DNA of 19,829 nucleotides from NCBI GenBank assembly GCA_002309675.1, contig DBXX01000089.1:1-19829 (forward strand), written 5' to 3'. This DNA is from Lachnospiraceae bacterium UBA1201 (GTDB lineage Bacteria > Bacillota > Clostridia > Lachnospirales > Lachnospiraceae). The position numbers and the translations under genes were made by a program. The notes beneath the pieces were generated by a model that was given only the letters and a program-made list of their open reading frames with translations, did no database searches and was not told where the DNA came from. Of the stretch, positions 1 through 7,168 are shown piece after piece. The first letter of the stretch is position 1, and each line of letters starts with the position of its first letter.

Positions 1-1335
1 CTCCTTTCTATCCGATAAATCACAAAGCTTCCGAACCAGTTTTTCCTGCAACTCCGGCCCGATTCCGACCGAAGTGAAATACCCCTGCACCGAGCCGTGC
101 TCCTGCTCGATCCGGTCCATAAAATCCGTAAGAAAGCTCTCTCTGGGGATCACGATGTTCATATCCATGTCCGGATGATTGACCAATATCCTTTTAAATC
201 GTTCTGCATTATTCTCTTTCGTCCGCATATAGTCGTAGACGATGTCGGACCTGCGCACGCCGCACAGCCACAGCAGCAGGGCCGTGATCACGCCCGACCG
301 GTCCTTACCGGCAGAGCAGTTCTCGATCACGCCGCCCGGCGCGTTCGCGATGCAGCGGAAAATGTCACCAATGGTCTCCGAATGGGCAATGTCCACATAG
401 CTTTCGGGAACCGCTGCAACGCTCTCCGGAAAGTTTTCTCCCTCCACGATCGGAAGGTTGCGGTAGGATATGCCTTCGACCGAACACAGCCCGTGCTTTG
501 CACGAGCGATCTCTGCTTCCGTCCGCGTGTCAATGACCGTCGTAACACCATTTTTCCGCAGAAAATCGATATCCGACTCCGATGGCTCCAGAGCCGCATC
601 GCTTCGCAGAAAACGAAACGCCTTGGTGTAGCGCTCTGTCCCGTCGATCCGGTAGCCGTCGATATCCCGTGTGTTACGTGTTGTTTCCAGCAGCGAATAA
701 GGCGGGTTCTCCCATGCCAGGTCATAACTGTCCATAACGGAGGTTCCGCTTTGCAGGGCTTCCAGTTCCTGAAGGCAGGTTTCTACTGCCTCTGCAATAT
801 ACGCATCGGCCATGTCCTGCGTGAAGAAAAAGGCCTCGCCCGTACCGCCCTGTGTGAAAAAGCCGCCCATCGTATTGATCAATCCGACCGGATGGAACGG
901 AGCCAGCTGGCCCAGTTCCTCCCCGTCGAAACCTTCCGGGATCCGGAGGTCATTTTCCAGTCCGTATTTCTCCCGGACATAGCGGTTCAACAGCGAATAA
1001 TCGTTGTGAAGTTTCTCCGTGTGTCCCGGAATATTGGGGTTCCAGTGATAGCGGTCGTACACAAAGTGTCGGTAAATGACATCCTGCACCAGGTGCAGAT
1101 AGTATCCCAGGTACAGGTCATCCTCCCGGATCTTCGTACCGAACCGTGCCCTAAATCCATTCAGATCATAGGTTCGTTTGTTGCGCCCCCACACCAGGAT
1201 GCGCAGATGCGCCTTGCGCCTGTCTTCCGAATAATCCGGGAGCACAGCGCCGAAATTCAGCCGTTTTGGATCCTTACACCGATAAGTCTCGCATATCTTT
1301 TTTGTGATCGCCAGATGCATGATTCCGGATGCCAT
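1..1335 (-). CDS. Fusion protein: zinc-dependent phospholipase C-like domain plus tyrosine phosphatase (3' end outside window)
   Basis: The gene is open to the window edge: 445 codons with no stop. The start at 1335 follows a GGAGG ribosome binding site with 6-nt spacing. Residues about 205-445 look like a Y_phosphatase3-type protein tyrosine phosphatase. They carry the P-loop CSAGKDRSG at 340-348 (nucleophile C340, phosphate-binding R346) and an upstream TVIDTRTEAE motif typical of that family. Residues 1-200 resemble the zinc-dependent phospholipase C-like fold: H7, D34, H43, H81, D85 and H90 are spaced like metal ligands, within GAVLPDY and YLGYYLHLVQD segments. The phosphatase call is firm. 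The N-terminal call is from pattern only. There is no signal peptide, so the protein is probably cytosolic. It lies 44 nt downstream of the kinase-GNAT gene and is probably co-transcribed with it. Substrate unknown. Confidence 0.8.
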   Translation of the reverse strand, partial: MASGIMHLAITKKICETYRCKDPKRLNFGAVLPDYSEDRRKAHLRILVWGRNKRTYDLNGFRARFGTKIREDDLYLGYYLHLVQDVIYRHFVYDRYHWNPNIPGHTEKLHNDYSLLNRYVREKYGLENDLRIPEGFDGEELGQLAPFHPVGLINTMGGFFTQGGTGEAFFFTQDMADAYIAEAVETCLQELEALQSGTSVMDSYDLAWENPPYSLLETTRNTRDIDGYRIDGTERYTKAFRFLRSDAALEPSESDIDFLRKNGVTTVIDTRTEAEIARAKHGLCSVEGISYRNLPIVEGENFPESVAAVPESYVDIAHSETIGDIFRCIANAPGGVIENCSAGKDRSGVITALLLWLCGVRRSDIVYDYMRTKENNAERFKRILVNHPDMDMNIVIPRESFLTDFMDRIEQEHGSVQGYFTSVGIGPELQEKLVRKLCDLSDRKE

Positions 1336-1379
1336 TTCTTACCTCCATTCGGCGCCGCCCGGCCCGATAAAAATAACTT

Positions 1380-2501
1380 TTACAGTATCTTTACATACAG
1401 GTGGTCCATGCCACCGCCGTAGTTACGGATATCATTCGTATGGGTGTATCCGTATTTTTCATAAAGCCCCGTGAAATCGCTGGGAATAAACGCACATTCG
1501 AAACCCAACTCCTTCGCATACCGTTCGGCCGTCTCGATGAGGCGTGCACTTAAACGATGTCCGCGATAGGCTTCGTCCACAAACAGGCAGGATATCCACG
1601 GCCGGAAATCGGGCAATGGATAGTAGTCCGTCTTAAGTAACGAGACCATACCCACGACCTTCCCGTCAGCAACTGCGGCAAACATCGTCTCCCAATCCGT
1701 GAACTTCCACTCGCGGATCAATCCGGATACATGCTCCTTCACATCCTCCCAAGAAAAGTTCTCCACGAAGGAAAGCAGTTTTTTCGCAAGCTCGGTGTCC
1801 TTTTCGACCTTCCGAATCTCGATCGCGGAAGATGCGCCCGTTTCGGCCGTCTTCGCCTCACGAAATCCGAAATGCGCTGCCACAAGTTCTACGGTCTCCT
1901 CCACGCTTCGCGCAGGGTCACGCTCCAGCCAGAAATACCGGCTGTTCTTTACTTCCGCAAAGAACTTCGTGTTCAGTGACATCAGCGTTTCGTTACAGGT
2001 CGCCTTCGCCTTTTCATAATCCGTCGCGCTGTGAATAAAGTCGCTGAAGCCCTGATGATCCGGGCGGTTGCAGTATTCCTCCACCAGATTTTTCGGCTCC
2101 TTCAGCATAAACGCGACCCGGGACGGATCGGACAGGATGTCCGCCTGCTCCAGCGTCAGATGACAGTCGCACAGGACCGGCCCGTTTTGCGACAGACGCA
2201 TCAAGTCCAGAAGCACGAAGTCCAACTGCTCTCTCGTGTTGGTCAGCAGCCATGTCTTATACTCTTCAACGCTCCGGCCGAAGAATTCGTCCGCATCCTT
2301 GAAATCCTTATTCATGCTGGGCTGATGCTCCGGGTCGGACATTTTCTGATGGTCCTCGAACCGCTCATCGATGTCATAGACCGGTATCCCGTACTTCTTT
2401 GAAAGCGCCCGTGATACGGTCGTCTTTCCGCCGCAGGGCGTACCTGTGATAAAATATACGTTCTTTAAATACTGCTTGATTATATTGTCTTGAAATATCA
2501 T
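1380..2501 (-). CDS. P-loop kinase/NTPase fused to a GNAT acetyltransferase
   Basis: This is a 373-residue two-domain protein. Residues 1-215 form a P-loop kinase-like domain with Walker A GTPCGGKT at 20-27 after a short hydrophobic strand (VYFIT), resembling small-molecule or nucleotide kinases. Residues 227-373 form a GNAT N-acetyltransferase domain with the acetyl-CoA loop YRGHRLSARL around 312-321 and the usual C-terminal GLYEKYGY segment. The ATG at 2501 was chosen because a GGAG lies 10 nt upstream; the longer reading frame from 2528 would include that site in the coding sequence. The gene is preceded by a 167-nt leader holding a short ORF and alternative hairpins (separate entries). 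The substrate of either domain cannot be read from sequence. Such fusions suggest that one small molecule could be both phosphorylated and acetylated, but that is inference. Confidence 0.85.
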   Translation of the reverse strand: MIFQDNIIKQYLKNVYFITGTPCGGKTTVSRALSKKYGIPVYDIDERFEDHQKMSDPEHQPSMNKDFKDADEFFGRSVEEYKTWLLTNTREQLDFVLLDLMRLSQNGPVLCDCHLTLEQADILSDPSRVAFMLKEPKNLVEEYCNRPDHQGFSDFIHSATDYEKAKATCNETLMSLNTKFFAEVKNSRYFWLERDPARSVEETVELVAAHFGFREAKTAETGASSAIEIRKVEKDTELAKKLLSFVENFSWEDVKEHVSGLIREWKFTDWETMFAAVADGKVVGMVSLLKTDYYPLPDFRPWISCLFVDEAYRGHRLSARLIETAERYAKELGFECAFIPSDFTGLYEKYGYTHTNDIRNYGGGMDHLYVKIL

Positions 2502-2535
2502 ATCTTTTGTTTCTCCTTTTTGATTCAATAGTTTC

Positions 2536-2604
2536 GATCGTGAGCGCTACTACGCCCGGTTGTCATACTGACGTGAAACCATCGATCAACGGTCTCACGC
2601 GATC
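2536..2604 (-). promoter_or_regulatory. Alternative stem-loops in the kinase-GNAT leader
   Basis: Three arms compete. Arm 1 (2604-2591, GATCGCGTGAGACC) pairs with arm 2 (2580-2571, GGTTTCACGT) over about 10 bp with two G-U pairs. Arm 1 can also pair with arm 3 (2544-2536, CTCACGATC) as GATC + GTGAG with a 2-nt bulge. The two pairings exclude each other, and arm 1 begins inside the leader-peptide stop codon. There is no U-run after the stems, so a transcription terminator is unlikely; control of translation or mRNA stability fits better. Pairing was worked out by eye, with no free energies calculated. Confidence 0.4.
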
Positions 2605-2635
2605 AGATATTTCGAAGTCTTAAAAACATCACCAT
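2603..2635 (-). CDS. Putative leader peptide MVMFLRLRNI upstream of the kinase-GNAT gene
   Basis: This 10-codon ORF ends in TGA. It has AAGGAG at 2649-2644, 8 nt before its ATG, as good as the site of any real gene here. An alternative in-frame start at 2629 would give MFLRLRNI. The peptide contains Arg-Leu-Arg, matching the +X+ pattern (Arg/Lys-X-Arg/Lys) of macrolide-dependent arrest peptides. Its stop codon abuts the first arm of a set of alternative hairpins. There is no homology evidence; the call rests on position, ribosome binding site and context. I see no clear promoter between the upstream double-GNAT gene and this ORF, so it is probably read from an upstream transcript. Confidence 0.45.
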   Translation of the reverse strand: MVMFLRLRNI

Positions 2636-2668
2636 TTCATTTACTCCTTCTGCCGATATTTCTCGGCG

Positions 2669-3775
2669 CTAATTCTCTACAAACCCAAGTCCGTTCCACC
2701 GAAGCACCGTTTTGTATCCGAGTTTGCCGTACCACGCGGTCTCATAGGTGTAATGGATATAACTGTAATCGTATAATTCTTCCCGCAGGATCTGTGTGAC
2801 ATTGCGGACCATCGTAAGCCCGATTCCACGGTCGCGGTACGCCTCCAAAGTTCCGACGCATCCCGGCCCGCCGATCTTCCATTTCATGCCATTTACTTCG
2901 TGTTCCCCGAAGTCCTCGATCATGCAGAAGCTCGCTATCTTCCCGTCGACAAACCCGCAGTATACCCTGCTGTTCTCCGAGAAAAACTGCGGCCAATGTT
3001 CGACCACCGTCCCCACGGCTGCGCGAAGCTCCTCCAGATCTCCGTCATAGAAGCCGAAGGTCACATTTTCCGGATAATCCTTTCGGTAGCAGTTCGGGTC
3101 GAACTCCTGAAGCCGCAGCATCTGCTCCGACGCGACCTCATCCTCCGGAACGTTTCGAACATAATCCCGCTCGAAAAAACCCGGATGCATCTCCATAAAA
3201 AGTGCCTCATACTGCTCCCGCGTCACGCGGTCACTGCGAAGCACCGAGTAGAACGCCATGTCGTGGATCCCCTGCATGTTCTTCTTCGAACCTCGTAAAA
3301 TGCCGTCAAAATGCATGCCGGCCTTCTGCATCACGCGCCCTGACTTCGGGTTGCGAAGATCGTGGGTCGCATAGACGCGCTGCAAGTCGCTCTCGCCCTC
3401 AAAGAGGTAGCGGATCACAGCCCGGAGCGCCTCCGGCATGATCCCCCTGCCCCAGAATGCATGGCCCAGGCAATAGCCGATTTCGTACGAGCAGGTCCGC
3501 TCGTCACGCTCGACGACTGCGATGTTGCCGATCACCCGGTCATCGCCCTTCAGGGTAATGCCCCAGTTGTATGTCTTTCCGTCCTCATAGAACGAGACCC
3601 ATTTCGTCAGGAGTTCCCGCGTAAAATCAACGCTCGTGTGCGTCGGCCACGAGAGAAACTTCGTGACCTCCGGCTCCGATGCCCAGTTGCGAAACATATC
3701 CTCGGCATCCTCAACGCGGTATCGCCGAAGGATCAGACGCTCGGTCTCGATCGTTTTGGTTCCTATCGTATTCAT
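2669..3775 (-). CDS. Tandem double-GNAT acetyltransferase
   Basis: This 368-residue protein has two GNAT folds. Residues 5-180 are a RimJ/RimL-like (Acetyltransf_3) domain with TERLILRRY at the N terminus and the acetyl-CoA loop FWGRGIMPEA at 107-116, followed by the RNPKSGRVMQKAGM segment. Residues 215-368 form a second, diverged GNAT with GTLEAYRDRGIG at 308-319 as acetyl-CoA loop and WYGKLGYK near the end. The ATG at 3775 was chosen because the frame upstream of it lies inside the preceding flavoprotein gene. The ribosome binding site there (AAGGGTGAG) is weak, so translation may depend on the gene ending 17 nt upstream. The substrate is unknown: the RimJ/L family acetylates protein N termini or small molecules. 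Confidence 0.85.
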   Translation of the reverse strand: MNTIGTKTIETERLILRRYRVEDAEDMFRNWASEPEVTKFLSWPTHTSVDFTRELLTKWVSFYEDGKTYNWGITLKGDDRVIGNIAVVERDERTCSYEIGYCLGHAFWGRGIMPEALRAVIRYLFEGESDLQRVYATHDLRNPKSGRVMQKAGMHFDGILRGSKKNMQGIHDMAFYSVLRSDRVTREQYEALFMEMHPGFFERDYVRNVPEDEVASEQMLRLQEFDPNCYRKDYPENVTFGFYDGDLEELRAAVGTVVEHWPQFFSENSRVYCGFVDGKIASFCMIEDFGEHEVNGMKWKIGGPGCVGTLEAYRDRGIGLTMVRNVTQILREELYDYSYIHYTYETAWYGKLGYKTVLRWNGLGFVEN

Positions 3776-3792
3776 TCTCTCACCCTTTTCTT

Positions 3793-4473
3793 TCAGCCTC
3801 CGTTTACATTCCGAAGGTAATCTTCCTTCGAGATCATCGGGTACTCGAGCGCCGCGATCATTTCCGCGGACAATGTAAACGTTTTGGCGTATTCTTCTCC
3901 TGCCTTTTCGAATTTCGCCAGCAACGGATCCGCAACGATCGCCGCCTGCGGAACGTTCAGCAGCGGTGTCTCGGGAACGCAGACCATCGTAGGGTTGCAA
4001 AAAGCATGCTCACACATGATGCGAAGTCCGTTGAAATTGCCGTCCCAGTCCGGGAACCCGCAACCGCAGATCACCAACGTGTGCTTTTTTGAAAAATCGG
4101 CCAATGTTTCGTGCTGCACCTTCCCGTCCGCGTTCTCCACCATCTTCATCTTCACGAGGGGAATGGTCCGGTCCAGAACTGCCTTCAGGTGCGAAGGCAT
4201 CGCGTAGCAGTAGAGCGGGAAACTCCAGATCAGGAGATCCGCATTGCGATACATATCCAGAATCTCATTCTGATCATCCTGTATCACGCAGTGGCCGTCC
4301 ATCTTAGCCCAGCAGCCGAAGCACCCCCGGCAGGGCGCGATATTTTTGTCGATCACATTGATCACCGTGACCTCGTGTTTCTCTTCTTTGTTCAAACCTT
4401 TCAGGAAGCTCTCCGTAAGTCGGATCGTATCGCTTCTTTTCTTCGGGCTTCCGTTTAATACCAGTACTCTCAT
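3793..4473 (-). CDS. Flavodoxin-fold NAD(P)H-dependent FMN oxidoreductase
   Basis: This is a 226-residue flavodoxin-like protein of the NADPH-dependent FMN reductase / iron-sulfur flavoprotein superfamily. The FMN phosphate loop NGSPKKRSDT lies at 7-16. A cysteine cluster APCRGCFGCW at 46-55 (C48, C51, C54, with C62 following) is typical of this group, and SFPLYCYAMPSHLKAVLDR at 84-102 is the flavin-contact segment. The start at 4473 has GGAG 9 nt upstream. It sits 51 nt downstream of the unknown gene behind ABC-F and 17 nt before the double GNAT. It probably reduces quinones, nitro compounds or similar electrophiles in the cytosol; the substrate is not readable from sequence. Whether the cysteines bind a metal cluster is uncertain. 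Confidence 0.85.
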   Translation of the reverse strand: MRVLVLNGSPKKRSDTIRLTESFLKGLNKEEKHEVTVINVIDKNIAPCRGCFGCWAKMDGHCVIQDDQNEILDMYRNADLLIWSFPLYCYAMPSHLKAVLDRTIPLVKMKMVENADGKVQHETLADFSKKHTLVICGCGFPDWDGNFNGLRIMCEHAFCNPTMVCVPETPLLNVPQAAIVADPLLAKFEKAGEEYAKTFTLSAEMIAALEYPMISKEDYLRNVNGG

Positions 4474-4524
4474 TTCTTATCTCCTTCTTTCCGGGGTTAC
4501 GTCTGCTGTATACCGCCCGATATT

Positions 4525-5181
4525 TTATGCCAGCCAGTAGCTGCCGTCCGGTGCCTGCGTGATGGATCCGACTTGCTCCGACAGTGTGTTTCCGCCGAAG
4601 TCCTTCACGATCACCTTGTTGTAAAACCGGTAGTTTTCACCGGCGCAGTCGTTCTCGTCGTCCCAGCCTTCTTCGATCCACTCCTCCAAGTAAACATGGT
4701 CATCTTCGATCAAGACCACCGTCTGGTGTGGCGTCAGCGGGACCGAAAAGCTCTCCGGGTAATAGCAGGTCGCATTTTCCGCGTCCTGACTCACAACATG
4801 CACGTTTTCGCCCAGGATCCGGAGATTGTAGAGGTTTACATCAGCCATGGCCAATGCTGTCTCTGCCTTCGGTTTTTCCTCCGGCAGCCAGGAAAACAGC
4901 GTCACCTTCTGCTTCGCGTGATCGGCCTGCAAAAACCAGTACCTGCCGTCCGCATATATCGGATCGCTGTACATCACATCTCTCTTCTTACGAAATGGCT
5001 TATATACCTTTCCGGTCGTAAAATCATAGAATTGCAGCACCGAACCGGGATAGCCGCCGCGTTCGGCCCATTCGATCAGATCGTAGAGATCCGAGCCGTC
5101 CGAATGCGCGAACGCCAGACGCTCCTGCCCGGGGATACTCTCGATATACCGCCCCATCGGTTTATCAAACTGTTTGATCAT
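4525..5181 (-). CDS. Unknown protein translationally coupled to the ABC-F gene
   Basis: This is a 218-residue soluble protein that I do not recognise. It is rich in aromatic and acidic residues, with repeated short beta-like stretches (YWFLQADHAKQKVTLFSW around 80-98, and a closing APDGSYWL), and could be a small beta-rich or propeller-like fold. There is no signal peptide or transmembrane segment. Its ATG overlaps the ABC-F stop codon in an ATGA arrangement (5181-5178), so it is almost certainly translated by ribosomes finishing ABC-F. That coupling is the main hint that it works with ABC-F or in the same response. Confidence 0.8.
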   Translation of the reverse strand: MIKQFDKPMGRYIESIPGQERLAFAHSDGSDLYDLIEWAERGGYPGSVLQFYDFTTGKVYKPFRKKRDVMYSDPIYADGRYWFLQADHAKQKVTLFSWLPEEKPKAETALAMADVNLYNLRILGENVHVVSQDAENATCYYPESFSVPLTPHQTVVLIEDDHVYLEEWIEEGWDDENDCAGENYRFYNKVIVKDFGGNTLSEQVGSITQAPDGSYWLA

Positions 5182-6755
5182 AATTTCTGTTCCTCCATGT
5201 GCAGGCTTTCCTTCGACACCGGGATCAGGCCCTGCGGTGTAAGTCGGTAGATCGTCTCACACACCTCCGCCAGATATTTTCGGTCGTGGGATATACTGAT
5301 GATCGCCCCCGGGAACTCCTTAAGCATCCGCCGGATCACCGGTCCCGACAGCGGCGAAAAATTCCGCGTCGGTTCATCGAGAATCAGCACGTTCGCTCCG
5401 GACAGGGAAAGTTTTAAGAGCAATACCTTTGCCTTCTGTCCGCCCGAAAGTTCACGGATCGGATGGTCCATCTCGTCAGCTGTATACTTAAGCGACCCCA
5501 GATAGGTCCGGATCCGAGTGCGTTCCTCTTTGTCTCCGGTCGTATCCAGATAATCCACCGGCGTTTCATTCAGGTTAAGCAGTTCCTCATAGTTCTGCGG
5601 CATGTACTGCGCCCGCAGGTCGGTCCGGCCCAGCAGTTCCTCTGCCAGTTTCGTGATCAACGTCGTCTTGCCGCAGCCGTTGCTCCCGATGATGCCGACC
5701 TTTTCAGACCCGCGCAGTTTCAGACTGACCTGCTCCGCCAGGACCCGGTCTCCGTCGACTGTAGTCAATACCGGGATCTCGCACGAAACGACCCATTTTC
5801 CGGAGGGGATCGCACTGTTTGCGTCACCGAGTTTAAAGAAGATGGCCTCCTCCTGCTCCGGCATCTCGGTCATATTCTCGCTCTCGCGCTCGAACCGTTT
5901 TTCCATCGACTTGACGTTCTTCATCTTTTTCTTCAGAAGCCGTCCGATGGCATCCCGTTCGGCGTGGCTGATGTTGTTCAGCTTCGCCCCGACACTCTGC
6001 TCCATGCGGCGGATCTTTTCGTCGCGGATCCGCTTCTCACGCCGTTCATTCTGCGCCTCCTGCTCCTGTTTCTCCATCGCGTGCATGCGTTCATCCATGT
6101 ACTGCCGGTAGGAAACATTTGCCACCGTGTGCCGGCATACGGTCTTTCGGCGGATCTGTTCAAAATGGATCACGCGATTCGCCGTCCTTTCGATCAGCGT
6201 CTCATCATGGGAAATGAATAACACCGCGTTCGGCCATCCTCGGATCAGTTCTTCCATCCATTCCAGCGTCTCGATATCGATATCGTTCGACGGTTCATCC
6301 AGTAACAGGATGGTCGGATGCTCGCACAGAATGCGCAGCATCTGCGCCTTTACACGCTCGCCGCCGGACAGCGTCTGCATCTGCTGATCCCGGTAATAAA
6401 ACTCCGGTTCGACATGGCATTCCCGCGCCATACGCGCCAGTTCCTTCGGCGGCATGTCCAGGAATTCCGGGCTTTCCATAAAGAATTCACATACCGTCTT
6501 CGTCTTGTCTTCCTCCGCCAGTTCCTGCGGAAGGTACCCGGGTTTTTCTCCGCTCAGGATCCTTTCGCCTGAGCACTCCAGATAGTCCTCTACCCGGTCC
6601 GGATCGAAGATCCATTTCATCAATGAGGACTTTCCGTTTCCCTCCTCACCGATCATCACGGCGCGATCGCCCGGATTGAGCACTAACGAGAACCCTTCCA
6701 AAATGGTTCTCAAATCCTTTTTATGTATAAGTGTTACGTTTTTGATCTGAAACAT
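5178..6755 (-). CDS. ABC-F family ATPase (ribosome-protection type)
   Basis: This 525-residue protein has two ATPase domains and no transmembrane segments, as in ABC-F translation factors. Domain 1 has Walker A GEEGNGKS (36-43), signature LSGGE (129-133) and Walker B LLLDEPSND (150-158). Domain 2 has Walker A GSNGCGKT (357-364), signature LSGGQ (436-440) and LILDEPTRNFSPLS (457-470). The linker at about 200-300 is highly charged and helical, as expected for the tRNA/P-site interaction motif. ABC-F proteins of this kind bind the ribosomal E site and displace antibiotics or relieve stalling. The ATG at 6755 is chosen for its AAAGGAGG site 8 nt upstream; the GTG-initiated extension to 6905 would run through a terminator hairpin. 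The gene is preceded by a promoter, leader ORF and attenuator. Which drug it acts on, if any, cannot be read. Confidence 0.9.
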   Translation of the reverse strand: MFQIKNVTLIHKKDLRTILEGFSLVLNPGDRAVMIGEEGNGKSSLMKWIFDPDRVEDYLECSGERILSGEKPGYLPQELAEEDKTKTVCEFFMESPEFLDMPPKELARMARECHVEPEFYYRDQQMQTLSGGERVKAQMLRILCEHPTILLLDEPSNDIDIETLEWMEELIRGWPNAVLFISHDETLIERTANRVIHFEQIRRKTVCRHTVANVSYRQYMDERMHAMEKQEQEAQNERREKRIRDEKIRRMEQSVGAKLNNISHAERDAIGRLLKKKMKNVKSMEKRFERESENMTEMPEQEEAIFFKLGDANSAIPSGKWVVSCEIPVLTTVDGDRVLAEQVSLKLRGSEKVGIIGSNGCGKTTLITKLAEELLGRTDLRAQYMPQNYEELLNLNETPVDYLDTTGDKEERTRIRTYLGSLKYTADEMDHPIRELSGGQKAKVLLLKLSLSGANVLILDEPTRNFSPLSGPVIRRMLKEFPGAIISISHDRKYLAEVCETIYRLTPQGLIPVSKESLHMEEQKL

Positions 6756-6825
6756 GAAGACCGCCTCCTTTTTTCCAAGCAGGTCGCCTTCCGAAGTTCC
6801 CTTTACATCCGAAAGCGTCGGTTTT

Positions 6826-6864
6826 AAAAACAAAAATACCCCGACACCTTCCGGTATCGGGGTA
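6826..6864 (-). terminator. Intrinsic terminator in the ABC-F leader (attenuator)
   Basis: A 12-bp stem (TACCCCGATACC / GGTGTCGGGGTA, one G-U pair) with a GGAA tetraloop is followed immediately by TTTTTGTTTTT. It lies after the leader ORF and about 70 nt before the ABC-F start, so it would stop transcription before the gene unless prevented. There is no open gene end nearby that it could serve, which is what makes it an attenuator. Confidence 0.85.
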
Positions 6865-6889
6865 AATATCACGGCATGCAAAAACATAC

Positions 6890-6905
6890 GTGTCCTTTCG
6901 GACAC
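6890..6905 (-). promoter_or_regulatory. Small stem-loop between leader ORF and terminator
   Basis: GTGTCC and GGACAC form a 6-bp stem closed by a GAAA tetraloop. The GACAC of its 3' arm (6894-6890) could instead pair with GTGTC in the 3' arm of the terminator (6847-6843), a possible but short (5-bp) antiterminator. Confidence 0.45.
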
Positions 6906-6920
6906 AGAATGAGCGCCGAG

Positions 6921-6995
6921 CTATTCATCGCAGCTCCAGGAGGCATTGACCAATATACTGTTCGTATTGTGTTTGAAAAAACTGCGAATCGTCAT
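6921..6995 (-). CDS. ABC-F leader peptide (24 codons)
   Basis: This ORF begins MTIRSFFKHN, ends SWSCDE, and stops at TAG. It carries the best ribosome binding site in the window: AAAGGAGGT at 7010-7002, with 7 nt between GGAGG and the ATG. It is followed by a stem-loop and then a strong terminator ahead of ABC-F. This is the arrangement known for drug-inducible ABC-F and erm genes, where ribosome stalling on a leader peptide changes RNA folding. Which codon or residue causes stalling is unknown. The peptide lacks an obvious Arg-X-Arg motif. Confidence 0.75.
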   Translation of the reverse strand: MTIRSFFKHNTNSILVNASWSCDE

Positions 6996-7039
6996 TTGGT
7001 TACCTCCTTTCCCGCTTTTGCGTATTTGTTTAAATTCTT

Positions 7040-7059
7040 ATGTCAATTCGCGTTGACAT
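7040..7059 (-). promoter_or_regulatory. Perfect inverted repeat at the ABC-F transcription start
   Basis: ATGTCAA and TTGACAT are 7-bp perfect inverted arms separated by CGCGAA. They lie from about +1 to +20 relative to the predicted start. This could be an operator for a dimeric repressor or a 5'-end RNA hairpin. No regulator gene adjoins it. Confidence 0.4.
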
Positions 7060-7064
7060 GGTTA

Positions 7065-7093
7065 ATTATATAGGCTTTTTTTCGAATTGTCAA
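7065..7093 (-). promoter_or_regulatory. Consensus sigma-A promoter for the ABC-F leader
   Basis: TTGACA (7093-7088) and TATAAT (7070-7065) are separated by exactly 17 nt, both perfect consensus. The predicted start near 7058 gives a leader of about 300 nt. The 413-nt stretch between the deacetylase stop (7169) and the ABC-F start (6755) is fully explained by this promoter, the inverted repeat, the leader ORF and the terminator, apart from about 75 nt next to the deacetylase where I see nothing. Confidence 0.9.
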
Positions 7094-7168
7094 CCCCGAT
7101 ATTTCAGAATTTGTCCTGCAAATTTCAACTCAGGGTTTACTTCTTTGTATTATTCTCTATCGGAGCCT

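Noticed and set aside
97..1422. 441-codon plus-strand ORF
   Set aside because: It is the antisense shadow of the phospholipase-like/tyrosine phosphatase gene, which has clear motifs and a ribosome binding site on the minus strand.
6756..6905. N-terminal extension of ABC-F from a GTG at 6905
   Set aside because: It would translate through the terminator stem and U-run and past the strong ribosome binding site at the ATG 6755; the ABC-F fold begins at 6755.
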